Origin: a virus
DNA: 64,000 bases
Virus record (IMG/VR): IMGVR_UViG_3300042988_000510
Coordinates: 1-64,000 of that record
Strand: one strand, 5' to 3'
Made by a program: the position numbers and the translations under genes. The notes beneath the pieces were generated by a model that was given only the letters and a program-made list of their open reading frames with translations, had not been told where the DNA came from and searched no databases. Positions 39,900 to 47,884 of this stretch are shown piece after piece. Each line of letters starts with the position of its first letter. The stretch's first letter is position 1.

Positions 39900-40799
39900 A
39901 TGAATGATGAAGCCTTGCTTGCGCACATCCCTGAGCACTTTGCGTTTAACGCACTACTGAAGGCCACGCCTCATGAGGAGAATGGCGGCCGGTTCATTTA
40001 CGTCGAGGCCAGCAAGGAATCCCGCGACCAGCAGGGCGAGATTGTCCTGGCTAAGGCGCTGCAGGAGTCGGTCGACGTATTTATGAAGTTTGGTGTGGTC
40101 GATCTTGACCACAAGTCCATGCCATCCGTGGCCAGGCAGTACGGCATCGAGCATCCGGACGAATGGATCATCGGGCAGCCGAAGCAGGTTAGTTTCGATG
40201 GTGGCACCACCTTCGTCAAGGCGCAGCTACGGCAGGGTGAATCCGTGCTCGCTAACCGCGCCAACCGAGTTTGGGAAGGGCTCACCAAGCTCAACCCGCC
40301 AGACCGCTATTACGCATCCGTTGGTGGATCGGTACTGGCGAAAAGCGTGGAGATTGATCCACTCACGAAAGCCAGGACCCCGGTCATCACCAAGACTCGC
40401 TGGGACAACCTGGCGCTGTCGCTTTCTCCTGTGCATCCGGACCTGAGCCCGGCAACCACCATCCCTGTCGGCACGTTCGCCAAGTCGCTTGGCGGCTTTG
40501 TGCTCTCGAAAACCCTGACGGCTGGTTATGGCACCGACTCGGCTGTATTGGCCGGTGGCGCTGCTCTCCGGCTGCAATCCCTGCACGGATCACCCCTCTC
40601 CTATCTCGACTTTCATCGTGAGCTATCTACCGCGCTGAAAAGTCGTGACAGCAAGCTAGACGGCAACGAGCACCCGCTCAAATCTCGACTTGTCGGTTGG
40701 GCAGAGTCCATCGGCGTGGAGGGTAATCAGGCGGTGTCATGGGTGCATCGGTTTTTGTTCGACGCGGCCAAAGATTTGAAAACTCGGAGATCACGATGA
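39900..40799 (+). CDS. Putative prohead protease
   Basis: 299 aa. RFIYVEASKESRDQQGEIVL, FGVVDLDHKSMPSVARQYGI and YYASVGGS fit the phage capsid maturation protease role, with His in the DLDH segment as a candidate catalytic residue. It sits directly before a scaffold-like gene and the capsid gene, the usual order. Residues about 208-226 (AGYGTDSAVLAGGAALRLQS) repeat a segment near the capsid N-terminus. The protease class is not proven. Confidence 0.65.
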   Translation: MNDEALLAHIPEHFAFNALLKATPHEENGGRFIYVEASKESRDQQGEIVLAKALQESVDVFMKFGVVDLDHKSMPSVARQYGIEHPDEWIIGQPKQVSFDGGTTFVKAQLRQGESVLANRANRVWEGLTKLNPPDRYYASVGGSVLAKSVEIDPLTKARTPVITKTRWDNLALSLSPVHPDLSPATTIPVGTFAKSLGGFVLSKTLTAGYGTDSAVLAGGAALRLQSLHGSPLSYLDFHRELSTALKSRDSKLDGNEHPLKSRLVGWAESIGVEGNQAVSWVHRFLFDAAKDLKTRRSR

Positions 40800-41386
40800 G
40801 TGTTTATGACGAACTACTGACCGAACTGGAAACCCTGGCCAAAGCCATGCCCGAGGCCGATGAGAACCTCGAGGAAGAGGGTAAGGCCCATGCTGAGCCG
40901 GACGCCGATGATGAAGGCGGCCCCTCGGATGGTGACGAGGACAACGAGGACAAGCCCATGGCCAAGTCCATGAGTGTCACGCTGCCCGATGGCACCGAGG
41001 CTGAGGCTGTTGATGGTATGGAGTTGATTAAGTCACTCCAAACCCAGTTTCAGTCCCAGATGGACGTGATGACCGAAGGTTCTGGAAAGGTCCTGAAGGT
41101 CATGTCCGTTCACCTCAAGGAACAAGCAGAGCTTATCAAGTCCCTGAAAAGCGACATTGACAGCCTGCGCTCCGAAGGCCGCGGCCGCAAGACCGTGGTC
41201 ACCATGGCCGGCGCCGATCCCGAACCGATGGCCAAGTCCATGGCCGTCACCCCGAGCGAGGTCCTGAGCAAGTGCCTGGACGCACAGAAGGCCGGCAAGT
41301 TGACCGCGCTGGATGTGTCGATGGCCGAGGGCTACCTGAATCGCGGCATGCAGATCCCTGACCGCATCGTCAGTGCCATTTCCTAA
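40796..41386 (+). CDS. Scaffold-like protein
   Basis: 196 aa, start by ATGA overlap. Acidic disordered N-terminus (EEGKAHAEPDADDEGGPSDG), a central coiled coil (SVHLKEQAELIKSLKSDIDS) and a duplicated PMAKSMxVT motif at residues 54 and 144. Length, charge and position between protease and capsid genes suit a scaffolding protein. Not recognised by sequence. Confidence 0.6.
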   Translation: MSVYDELLTELETLAKAMPEADENLEEEGKAHAEPDADDEGGPSDGDEDNEDKPMAKSMSVTLPDGTEAEAVDGMELIKSLQTQFQSQMDVMTEGSGKVLKVMSVHLKEQAELIKSLKSDIDSLRSEGRGRKTVVTMAGADPEPMAKSMAVTPSEVLSKCLDAQKAGKLTALDVSMAEGYLNRGMQIPDRIVSAIS

Positions 41387-41412
41387 CCCCTGAAATCAAG
41401 AGGAAACCCCAA

Positions 41413-42861
41413 ATGTTGAACCCTAACGCACTCCCCGCGATTTCTGGCGGACAGAGCATCACTGGCGAAATGGCCATGAACGATGTCGCCGATCTGCGCA
41501 AAGCTCTCGAGGCCGGTTACGGCACCGACGTTGCTGCCCTGACCGGTGGCGGCGCCCTGCGTATCCAGTCCCTGGAAAAGACGCTGATGTCTACCATCCA
41601 GGAGAACAAGCACTTCGCCCTGTTCAATGCCCTGGCCAAGAGCAACGCGACCGCGACCGTTGACGAATGGACTGAGCAGTCCGGTGTCGGCGGCTTCCTG
41701 GGTGGCTCGACCAACAGCGAAACCGGCAACATTGCCGCAGCTACTGGCGCGTATGCCCGCAGGACCGGTCAGGTCAAGTACCTGATGACCCGTCGTGAGG
41801 TGTCGTTCGTGGCTACCCTGCAGAACGCCATTGTCGAGGCTGAGGCGGTCGAGCAGCAGAACGGCGCTCTCCAGCTTCTGACCGACGCCGAGTTCCTGGC
41901 ATTCGAGGGTGATTCCACCGTCGTGCCGACCGAGTTCGACGGCATCAAGGCGCTGATCACCGGCCTGGGCTCGTCCGACCACGTTCTGGACGCTCAGGCT
42001 TCTACCCTGGCATCCATCAACCTGGTCAACACCGCTGCCAAGACCATCACCGGCTACGGCAACTTCGGCACACCGACCCATCTGTTCATGTCGCAGGCGG
42101 TTCAGGCTGACTTCGACAACGGTCTGGACCCGGCTTTCCGCGTCCCGCTGACCGACGTGCCGAATGGCGGTCTGATGCTGGGTTCTCCGGTGGTCGGTAT
42201 CCGTACCTCCTGGGGCAACATCGCCACCGTACCGGATGTGTTCATCCGCGACGAGCAGCAGCAGAAGGCGTTTGAGATTGACTTCGCCAGCATCGCGGCT
42301 GCCAACACCTTTGCGCCTGCCAGCGTCACCGTTGCCGCTGCCACTGATGACGCATCCAGCCAGTTCACCAGCGCACGCGCCGGCAACTACTACTGGTACG
42401 TCACGGGCGTCAACGCCAAGGGCCAGTCGGTGGGTGTCAAGACCTCGCAGACCGCAGTTGCGGCCGGCAAGAAAGCGGTCCTGACCATCACTGCCTCCGT
42501 CACGGGTGAGGAAACCGGCTACGCGATCTACCGCAGCCGTCAGAATGGCACCAATGCCACCGCTGACTTCCGTCTGATGGCGCGTGTTGCGAAGGCAGGT
42601 GCTACCACGACCTACACCGACCTGAACCGGGAGATTCCAGGCACCAGCACGGCGTACATCCTCAACATGAGCCCGGGCGCTCAGGCCATCAATTGGCGTC
42701 AGTTCCTGCCGATGCTCAAGTTCCCGCTGTACCCGACTGTGTCCGCGACCGTGCCTTGGGCGCAGTTGCTGTTCGGTTATCTCCGGATCGGCAAGCGCAA
42801 GCACCACGTGGTCATCAAGAACGTGCTCCCCAACAGCGCAGTCTGGCGCCCGTTCGCGTAA
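41413..42861 (+). CDS. Major capsid protein
   Basis: 482 aa. HK97-fold capsid candidate. LEAGYGTDVAALTGGGALRI begins near residue 34; YLMTRREVSFVATLQNAIVE, FDGIKALITGLGSSDHVLDA and PTHLFMSQAVQADFDNG follow. Residues about 300-405 form an Ig/FnIII-like beta insertion (YYWYVTGVNAKGQSVGVKTS, then TGYAIYRSRQNG), a likely surface domain. Strong AGAGGAAACC ribosome site; a terminator follows at 42891. Confidence 0.85.
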   Translation: MLNPNALPAISGGQSITGEMAMNDVADLRKALEAGYGTDVAALTGGGALRIQSLEKTLMSTIQENKHFALFNALAKSNATATVDEWTEQSGVGGFLGGSTNSETGNIAAATGAYARRTGQVKYLMTRREVSFVATLQNAIVEAEAVEQQNGALQLLTDAEFLAFEGDSTVVPTEFDGIKALITGLGSSDHVLDAQASTLASINLVNTAAKTITGYGNFGTPTHLFMSQAVQADFDNGLDPAFRVPLTDVPNGGLMLGSPVVGIRTSWGNIATVPDVFIRDEQQQKAFEIDFASIAAANTFAPASVTVAAATDDASSQFTSARAGNYYWYVTGVNAKGQSVGVKTSQTAVAAGKKAVLTITASVTGEETGYAIYRSRQNGTNATADFRLMARVAKAGATTTYTDLNREIPGTSTAYILNMSPGAQAINWRQFLPMLKFPLYPTVSATVPWAQLLFGYLRIGKRKHHVVIKNVLPNSAVWRPFA

Positions 42862-42890
42862 CCGGTTCCTACCTGGGGCTGAAGCCTGTG

Positions 42891-42928
42891 AGGGCGGCGT
42901 GACTTAACCCTGCCGCCTTCACTTTTTT
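42891..42928 (+). terminator. Terminator after the capsid gene
   Basis: GGCGGC (42893-42898) pairs with GCCGCC (42912-42917) across a 13-nt loop, then TTCAC and six T. Moderate strength; partial read-through would reduce expression of later genes. Confidence 0.65.
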
Positions 42929-42939
42929 GAGGGTACTTT

Positions 42940-43140
42940 ATGTTCAAGATCAAGTGTTTTCTCCCCAACGCCAGCGACAGCATCAACGGCATTGCCTTCT
43001 CGCCCTGCGAGGATGGTGGTGTTGAGTCTGTCGATGCCGTATCGGAGGAGGACGCCAGGCAGTTTGAGGGCATCCAGGGTTATGCCCTGATCCCGTCCGA
43101 ACCCACCAAGGCCCGCAAGGGCAAAGCCAAAGAGGAATAA
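42940..43140 (+). CDS. Unknown small structural-region protein, 66 aa
   Basis: MFKIKCFLPNASDSINGIAF, with a basic Lys-rich tail (KARKGKAKEE). No family. It lies just after the capsid terminator. Confidence 0.6.
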   Translation: MFKIKCFLPNASDSINGIAFSPCEDGGVESVDAVSEEDARQFEGIQGYALIPSEPTKARKGKAKEE

Positions 43141-43143
43141 ATC

Positions 43144-43650
43144 ATGGCACGCGATGTAGTAGACGAACTCAACCGGGCTATGCCCGCCAATGCCCGGGTC
43201 AAGCTGGGTCAGGTCATGGCCGACATCATTCAGTCCCTGAACGGTGTCAATGAGGCACCGGCCGCGCTGGTGACCTACATCGATGATCTGGCTGGCATGA
43301 TCGATGAAATGGCGACTCGTTTTGACACGCTGTCCACGGCGGTCAATGGTGTTGCTGTTGCGGCCAACACCTTGGCGACTCGACTGGACACCACCAACAC
43401 CGCTGTCAAGGGTCTGGGCACCAAGCTGGACCTGGATGGTGGCGTCACCGACACCAACTATGCCGCCACCGTGACGGGTTCTTTGGTCACCACGATTCAG
43501 GCTGATCTGAACATGGACGTGGTATCGGTCGTCACTGACACGCAGGCTGATCTGAACGCGGATGATGTTGATGCGGCTGGCGATGTCAGTATCGATGCCG
43601 TCACCCCGGTCAAGACGCTTTCTGAGCGTGCTGCCGAGATTGGTGGCTGA
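43144..43650 (+). CDS. Coiled-coil head-fibre-like protein, 168 aa
   Basis: Repeating heptad-like segments (ATRFDTLSTAVNGVAVAANT, then LATRLDTTNTAVKGL) form a trimeric coiled coil, followed by LDLDGGVTDTNYAATVTG, a phrase common in phage head/fibre accessory proteins. Likely capsid decoration or fibre; inferred. Confidence 0.55.
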   Translation: MARDVVDELNRAMPANARVKLGQVMADIIQSLNGVNEAPAALVTYIDDLAGMIDEMATRFDTLSTAVNGVAVAANTLATRLDTTNTAVKGLGTKLDLDGGVTDTNYAATVTGSLVTTIQADLNMDVVSVVTDTQADLNADDVDAAGDVSIDAVTPVKTLSERAAEIGG

Positions 43651-43652
43651 TT

Positions 43653-43949
43653 ATGACTGAGACCGTCATTCTCAATCTGATTTCTGCTTTGGTGCATGTG
43701 CTACTGCCCAGCTATACCTGGGACCGGATGCGGGCTGCAGTGGGGCGCTGGGATGACAAGTTCGACGCCACCGGCAAGAAGTTGCCCGGCACCGAAAAAA
43801 AGCAGGGCGTTCTCGACGAACTTGAGTTTCTCGGCATTCGCGGTGCTCAGTGGCTTGTCGGCGCTTTGATCGATCTCGCGGTCATGAAGCTCCGCATCGA
43901 CCAGGGCAAGCCGCTCGATATCGAAGTCAAGAAGCCCGAGGAATCCTGA
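43653..43949 (+). CDS. Unknown protein with hydrophobic helices, 98 aa
   Basis: N-terminal TVILNLISALVHVLLPSYTW and central GAQWLVGALIDLAVMKLRI are weakly hydrophobic; a holin-like or membrane-associated role is possible. No family recognised. Ends just before a terminator. Confidence 0.55.
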   Translation: MTETVILNLISALVHVLLPSYTWDRMRAAVGRWDDKFDATGKKLPGTEKKQGVLDELEFLGIRGAQWLVGALIDLAVMKLRIDQGKPLDIEVKKPEES

Positions 43950-43965
43950 CCCGCCATCACCTCGC

Positions 43966-43993
43966 AAAAGCCCGGCACTGACCGGGCTTTTTT
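43966..43993 (+). terminator. Rho-independent terminator
   Basis: AAAAGCCCGG / CCGGGCTTTT, 10-bp perfect stem, 6-nt loop, T-run on both strands (bidirectional). Late-motif site e begins 3 nt later. Confidence 0.88.
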
Positions 43994-43995
43994 AA

Positions 43996-44020
43996 TCGTG
44001 ACGGCAAACTGAAGCCATCG
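43996..44020 (+). promoter_or_regulatory. Late-motif site e
   Basis: TCGTGACGGCAAACTGAAGC, 42 nt before ATG 44038; CGGAG ribosome site in between. Directly after a terminator, which argues for promoter function. Confidence 0.6.
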
Positions 44021-44037
44021 AAACAGCGGAGTCGCAC

Positions 44038-44337
44038 ATGAGCAAACTGCAGCAAATCAAAGCGAACTACGGGCTGAGTTCCGACAAGGCGGGCGACCTC
44101 AAGTCGAACGTCTACAACTGGGCCATTGTCGCCGTGATCCTGGATAAGGTCGCCGACCACATCATTGGCATGCAGGCCGGCTGGATTCAGACCGCACTGT
44201 TGATCCTGTTCCTGGCTGCGCTGTCCTACATCTCCAAACTGACTGTGGGCAACATCCCGCCGGCCAATGCGGAGATCATCAATCGCAAGATCGAGGAAAT
44301 GGATGCCGAGGAACTGTTGAGGGCAGGGAGGGAGTGA
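44038..44337 (+). CDS. Holin candidate, 99 aa
   Basis: Two hydrophobic stretches (NWAIVAVILDKVADHIIG and GWIQTALLILFLAALSYI) with charged ends. Directly before the endolysin gene with GTGA overlap, the normal holin-lysin order. No named holin family recognised. Confidence 0.6.
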   Translation: MSKLQQIKANYGLSSDKAGDLKSNVYNWAIVAVILDKVADHIIGMQAGWIQTALLILFLAALSYISKLTVGNIPPANAEIINRKIEEMDAEELLRAGRE

Positions 44338-45044
44338 TGGGAATCTTCGATTGGTTTCGGCGCAAGGGCCATATTGCTGACGGCAGCAAAATGGTTCAAC
44401 CACTACCCGCGCAGCCGCTGATTGAAAAGCCTGCGGCTCCGGTTGCGCCTGTAGTCAAAGTCCCCAACCCCATAAGCCCAAAAGCCCCGACGCTGATCAC
44501 GCTGGATCAACTCCGGCGCGGCATGGGCATCAGCCGGGAGCGGGCCGACTATTGGGATGACTGGCTGAATGAAGCCATGAGCCTCTACGGCATCAACACG
44601 CCGAAGCGCATTGCCGCATTTTTGGCGCAAGTCGGGCATGAGTCGACGCGGCTCAAAGATACCAGCGAAATCTGGGGGCCAACACGCGCACAGCGGCGCT
44701 ACGAGGGCCGGCGCGACCTCGGCAACATCTACAAGGGAGACGGCTCCCGCTTTCGCGGCCATGGCCTTATCCAGACCACTGGCCGTTTTAACCACCGCAG
44801 GGTCACGCAAAGACTCCGGGCGCGATTCCCGAACTTGGGCGTTCCCGACTTCGAGGCCGAACCAAACAAACTGACCCTGCCGCGATGGGCGGCGCTGAGT
44901 GCGGCTGACTACTGGGACATGAAAAACCTCAACCCAAAAGCCGACGCGGGGCAGCTCAAGGCGATCACCAAGGCGATCAATGGCGGATATAACGGGTTGG
45001 CAGACCGGCTGAAGCTATGGGACCAGTTCAAGCAAGTCCTATGA
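44334..45044 (+). CDS. Endolysin, glycoside hydrolase family 19
   Basis: 236 aa. Residues 50-236 form a GH19 chitinase-type lysozyme: RIAAFLAQVGHESTRLKDTS has the catalytic Glu (GHES), then RYEGRRDLGN, FRGHGLIQTTGRFNH and NPKADAG. It cleaves peptidoglycan glycan strands. The N-terminal 45 residues are a Pro/Val-rich linker without a clear signal peptide, so release via holin is likely. Start GTG 44334 or ATG 44337. Confidence 0.9.
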   Translation: MMGIFDWFRRKGHIADGSKMVQPLPAQPLIEKPAAPVAPVVKVPNPISPKAPTLITLDQLRRGMGISRERADYWDDWLNEAMSLYGINTPKRIAAFLAQVGHESTRLKDTSEIWGPTRAQRRYEGRRDLGNIYKGDGSRFRGHGLIQTTGRFNHRRVTQRLRARFPNLGVPDFEAEPNKLTLPRWAALSAADYWDMKNLNPKADAGQLKAITKAINGGYNGLADRLKLWDQFKQVL

Positions 45045-45487
45045 CGCTATCAATCCGCCCATGCACTCTCAAACAGGCCAATGACTTTGTGCGTGAGATG
45101 CACCGGCACCATAAGCCGACCGTTGGACACAAGTTCAGCATTGCGCTGTATGACGATGAACGGATGGTGGGCGTGGTGATTGTCGGTAGGCCAGTTGCGC
45201 GTCGCTTTGACGATGGGCTGACAGCCGAAGTTAATCGATGCTGCACAGACGGCACCGCTAACGCCTGTTCGATGCTGTATGGCGCTGCCCGTCGGGCGGC
45301 AGCCGCCATGGGCTACAAGCGACTGATTACCTACACCCTACCAGATGAAGGCGGTGCGTCATTGCGCGGCGCTGGCTGGCGTCATGTCGGGCTTGCTGGC
45401 GGCGGCAACTGGAACGTGCCATCCAGGCCAAGGCAGGACACGATTGAAACGCTGTCAGTCAAAAAATGGCTGTGGGAAGCAGCATGA
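45041..45487 (+). CDS. XF1762-type acetyltransferase-like protein
   Basis: 148 aa by ATGA overlap. MHRHHKPTVGHKFSIALYDD, GVVIVGRPVARRFDDGLTAE, GTANACSMLYGAARRAAAAM and GYKRLITYTL match a phage/plasmid family I recall as XF1762, with GNAT-like fold. Catalytic role and substrate unknown. Position next to the endolysin is frequent for this family. Confidence 0.7.
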   Translation: MTLSIRPCTLKQANDFVREMHRHHKPTVGHKFSIALYDDERMVGVVIVGRPVARRFDDGLTAEVNRCCTDGTANACSMLYGAARRAAAAMGYKRLITYTLPDEGGASLRGAGWRHVGLAGGGNWNVPSRPRQDTIETLSVKKWLWEAA

Positions 45488-45657
45488 CCACGCCACCCCT
45501 AACCGGCTGTCACGGCATCCTCTGGCACCAAGATACGGTTTGGAAGCGATGCCCGAAAGCGGATGAGTGCAAGCGATACCGAGACCGATATGGCAGTAGC
45601 CCGGTGAGCCGCATGTGCCAAACCGTCGAATTTGAGCATTTTGTGAGGGCGAAATGA
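45484..45657 (+). CDS. Small Cys-rich protein, 57 aa
   Basis: MTTPPLTGCHGILWHQDTVW, then CPKADECKRY. Possible zinc or disulphide knuckle. ATGA coupled on both sides; unknown. Confidence 0.55.
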   Translation: MTTPPLTGCHGILWHQDTVWKRCPKADECKRYRDRYGSSPVSRMCQTVEFEHFVRAK

Positions 45658-45827
45658 ACTGGCGATGGCCAGCTAAGCCGGGAAATGGATTGGTGCCTTG
45701 GTATGTTTTCATGCGTCGCGTGGCATGCCTTCCCGGGTTTCATCTTGCCTGTGCTGTCGCCTGGTTGTTTATTTTTCTGGGGTATGGCTACCGTGACGCT
45801 AAGCGATGGTGGAGAGATTCCGCATGA
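45654..45827 (+). CDS. Small membrane protein, 57 aa
   Basis: One membrane helix (GFHLACAVAWLFIFLGYGY) flanked by Arg/Lys/Trp. ATGA overlap upstream and downstream. Possibly a lysis accessory. Confidence 0.55.
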   Translation: MNWRWPAKPGNGLVPWYVFMRRVACLPGFHLACAVAWLFIFLGYGYRDAKRWWRDSA

Positions 45828-45988
45828 ACCACAAGCGCGGCAAGCCGAAAAACGCGCGGGCGGGCTGCCTGATGTGCAAGCCAAACAAGATGAACGGCTG
45901 GCCGGATAACAGGCTAGGGCATGCCGGGTTTGGCAAATTGCGCCGGGCTGTTCATGCTGCAAGCGACATGAGGGTGTGCCATGACTGA
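45824..45988 (+). CDS. Small basic protein with CxxC, 54 aa
   Basis: MNHKRGKPKNARAGCLMCKP, a motif found in many short phage ORFs near lysis or structural genes. Function unknown. ATGA overlap sets the start. Confidence 0.55.
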   Translation: MNHKRGKPKNARAGCLMCKPNKMNGWPDNRLGHAGFGKLRRAVHAASDMRVCHD

Positions 45989-46178
45989 ACGCTGCCTGGC
46001 CTGTGGCTCCAGCCAACTGACCGATCACGTTGAGCAGCGGCCGTCTGTTTGGGAGGGCCGCACGGGCACTGTTCCGCTGCGATTCTCGACATGCAATGCC
46101 TGCGGTTGCCAGCTGGTCAACGCGCAGCAGGCTAGTGCCAACAGAAGTGAGATTCTGAAGTTCAGGGAGGAGAAGTAG
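45981..46178 (+). CDS. MqsA/YgiT-like zinc-finger fragment, 65 aa
   Basis: CLACGSS...CNACGC is the N-terminal zinc finger of MqsA/YgiT-type antitoxins, but no helix-turn-helix follows. Stand-alone zinc domain or truncated antitoxin; no MqsR-like toxin is seen beside it. Confidence 0.6.
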   Translation: MTERCLACGSSQLTDHVEQRPSVWEGRTGTVPLRFSTCNACGCQLVNAQQASANRSEILKFREEK

Positions 46179-46183
46179 GTGCT

Positions 46184-46384
46184 GTGATTGCCACGGTTGA
46201 ATACCTGAAGCGCAGAGGCACTACCGCCAGGGGCGTCGTCATCGAGAGAACCGACACGACGGCCTACACCTGGGACCCCTTCAGCACCGCTGACACAGAC
46301 TACCGGCCCGTCTCCCGTTATGTCGACAACGGCAACCGCCATGAGCGGCGGAAGAAGGCAGCCTTGCTGCGGAGGAAATCATGA
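46184..46384 (+). CDS. Unknown small protein, 66 aa
   Basis: GTG start; MIATVEYLKRRGTTARGVVI with a basic C-terminus (RHERRKKAALLRRKS). No family. Confidence 0.5.
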   Translation: MIATVEYLKRRGTTARGVVIERTDTTAYTWDPFSTADTDYRPVSRYVDNGNRHERRKKAALLRRKS

Positions 46385-46527
46385 GCGGCTCCATCGACAT
46401 CCTCATCCTGGTCCTGACCGGGATCATCATCTTGGATGAACTGGTGAAGCGCCGGCCTATGTCCCTCATCTATGTGCCGGTGCTGGTGTGGTTGGTGACG
46501 GGGATAATCGCGGAGAGGTGGGTATGA
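46381..46527 (+). CDS. Small two-helix membrane protein, 48 aa
   Basis: MSGSIDILILVLTGIIILDE, then SLIYVPVLVWLVTGIIAERW: two hydrophobic helices linked by LVKRRP. ATGA overlap. Holin-like topology, but too short to assign. Confidence 0.5.
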   Translation: MSGSIDILILVLTGIIILDELVKRRPMSLIYVPVLVWLVTGIIAERWV

Positions 46528-46667
46528 AGGCTCCAGACGACCTTGAGTTCATCGTCCTGTTGGTCGCGCTGGCTATAGCCGTGACCATCTTGCGCGGCCA
46601 GATGCCTGGCCCACTGGATCGGGACAGGCTGAATCAACTGCAGATCGATGGGAGTTATGCGAGGTGA
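46524..46667 (+). CDS. Small single-pass membrane protein, 47 aa
   Basis: One helix (LEFIVLLVALAIAVTILRG) and a short polar tail. ATGA overlap. It resembles an inner-membrane spanin in topology only; it is shorter than known i-spanins. Confidence 0.5.
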   Translation: MKAPDDLEFIVLLVALAIAVTILRGQMPGPLDRDRLNQLQIDGSYAR

Positions 46668-46668
46668 C

Positions 46669-46935
46669 ATGAAGTACGGATTCGTTCTTCTTCTGTTGGC
46701 TGGCTGCACTCCGGCCGTTCAGGTCAATCACGAAGTTCCGCAGTTGGACGCGCTCAGTCAGGGTGTCAAGAGGCTGGTGGTCGAGAACTGCAAGCCAAAA
46801 CCTCGGCCGACGCTGGCCATGCCCGCCATTCCGCAAGATGTCGTCATCGACATTCACGGCGACAAGATCGTCGTCAATGAGGGCGGGAGGATCGTGTTGG
46901 AGAATTTCGTCAAGGCGCGTGAGCTTTTGAAATGA
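46669..46935 (+). CDS. Putative lipoprotein, 88 aa
   Basis: MKYGFVLLLLAGCTPAVQVN has a good signal and lipobox (LLAGC). The mature part carries a VxxENCKPKP segment and a beta-rich end. Perhaps an outer-membrane spanin-like or exclusion lipoprotein; unproven. Confidence 0.65.
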   Translation: MKYGFVLLLLAGCTPAVQVNHEVPQLDALSQGVKRLVVENCKPKPRPTLAMPAIPQDVVIDIHGDKIVVNEGGRIVLENFVKARELLK

Positions 46936-46944
46936 GTTTGAACC

Positions 46945-47172
46945 ATGTTCTCAGTTAGGCAGAAGAGGGAAATAGCGGATGCCGTTCAGAGGGTTCTGCG
47001 CGAGACAGGCCATCCAGAACTACCCGAAGGCGAGATTCAATTCAGCCTTCACGTAGACGGCGCGGAATCTTGGAGTTGGGCCGACATCCGAAACAACGGG
47101 GCCATCGCCGCGCCAGGAGTCAATCCCTGGAGTGAACCGCAGGATCAGGCAAGGGAGTTGCTCAAGCCATGA
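46945..47172 (+). CDS. Unknown small protein, 75 aa
   Basis: MFSVRQKREIADAVQRVLRE then PEGEIQFSLHVDGAESWSW. Small alpha/beta protein; similar sequences occur near phage lysis genes. Function unknown. Confidence 0.6.
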   Translation: MFSVRQKREIADAVQRVLRETGHPELPEGEIQFSLHVDGAESWSWADIRNNGAIAAPGVNPWSEPQDQARELLKP

Positions 47173-47264
47173 TTGCCGTCAGTCTGGCCGCATCGATGCT
47201 TTACGGGGTGTTCATGCTTGTCATGATCGTGGCCATCCTTTCGCGTGGGAGGGAGGACGATTGA
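47169..47264 (+). CDS. Tiny membrane protein, 31 aa
   Basis: MIAVSLAASMLYGVFMLVMI, single membrane helix, then GREDD. ATGA overlap with the previous gene. Confidence 0.4.
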   Translation: MIAVSLAASMLYGVFMLVMIVAILSRGREDD

Positions 47265-47442
47265 ACGTGTTCTGGTTGTTGTTTTGGTTGTTGCCATGAC
47301 CGGTTGTCAACCGATTCGCTCATGGTCCCGTCAGTGCGAGCTTAGGCCGCGCATGGAGGGCGAGGTCATGCTCAACAACACCGAGAGCACTGAAGAGGCT
47401 GGAATGCAGAAGTTCCGAATGTACCTGACGTGCCCGATTTAA
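47245..47442 (+). CDS. Second putative lipoprotein, 65 aa
   Basis: GTG start; VLVVVLVVAMTGCQPIRSWS shows a signal with lipobox (MTGC). Mature part is short with a Cys near the end. Could be a small o-spanin; no overlapping i-spanin of normal length is present. Confidence 0.5.
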   Translation: MGGRTIERVLVVVLVVAMTGCQPIRSWSRQCELRPRMEGEVMLNNTESTEEAGMQKFRMYLTCPI

Positions 47443-47732
47443 CCACTGACTGTGCAATGGCTGACATGAGTGACTGGGACGGAAAAGAGCGCCGAGAACT
47501 ACCTCACAGGTATGAGGTGCTGGAGGTCTTACGTGATGAGATGGACGCTCGGGATGCTCGGCTAATTTCCCGGCTAGACAAGATCGCCGATAACCAATTT
47601 GAAATGAAAAGCAAAATCCAATCATGGGAAACAGGTGCCGCGATTGTCCGCTGGCTGGCCATCTCAACCGTCGCTGCTGTCTCTGGCGGTATGGCCCTGT
47701 ACGAAAAATTCCGGACCCACTGGCAGCCATGA
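47430..47732 (+). CDS. XhlA-like coiled-coil plus C-terminal membrane helix protein, 100 aa
   Basis: Residues 28-65 form a coiled coil (EVLEVLRDEMDARDARLISR) and residues 72-90 a membrane helix (IVRWLAISTVAAVSGGMALY), the layout of haemolysin XhlA/holin-associated proteins. Start uncertain: GTG 47430, ATG 47457 or ATG 47466. Lysis accessory candidate. Confidence 0.55.
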   Translation: MPDLTTDCAMADMSDWDGKERRELPHRYEVLEVLRDEMDARDARLISRLDKIADNQFEMKSKIQSWETGAAIVRWLAISTVAAVSGGMALYEKFRTHWQP

Positions 47733-47884
47733 GCTTCAGCGTCAAGTTTTCTCTGGGTGTCCTTGGCATCATGATGGGTGTCATGACTGTTTTTGCGGCT
47801 GACATGCTGATGAATAACGGGCGGATGATTGCTCATTCCCTCCATGCCCGAACGCCGGAGTGCTCTGGATCATGTCATGGCTGA
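47729..47884 (+). CDS. Small membrane protein, 51 aa
   Basis: MSFSVKFSLGVLGIMMGVMT: one N-terminal helix, then a Cys-containing tail (TPECSGSCHG). ATGA overlap with the previous gene. Confidence 0.5.
   Translation: MSFSVKFSLGVLGIMMGVMTVFAADMLMNNGRMIAHSLHARTPECSGSCHG

Noticed and set aside
40643-40660. A ninth TCGTGACNNCA match
   Set aside because: Inside the protease gene and 153 nt from the next start, so it breaks the 21/42-nt spacing seen at the other eight.
41383-42807. Antisense frame of 474 codons opposite the capsid gene
   Set aside because: Codon-bias shadow of a highly expressed gene; no motif and no promoter on the minus strand.
45981-46178. Toxin-antitoxin system (MqsA-like)
   Set aside because: Only the zinc finger is present, no helix-turn-helix and no MqsR-like toxin beside it.
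46524-46935. i-spanin/o-spanin pair
   Set aside because: The membrane protein is only 47 aa with no periplasmic coiled coil, too short for an i-spanin; kept as separate unknowns.
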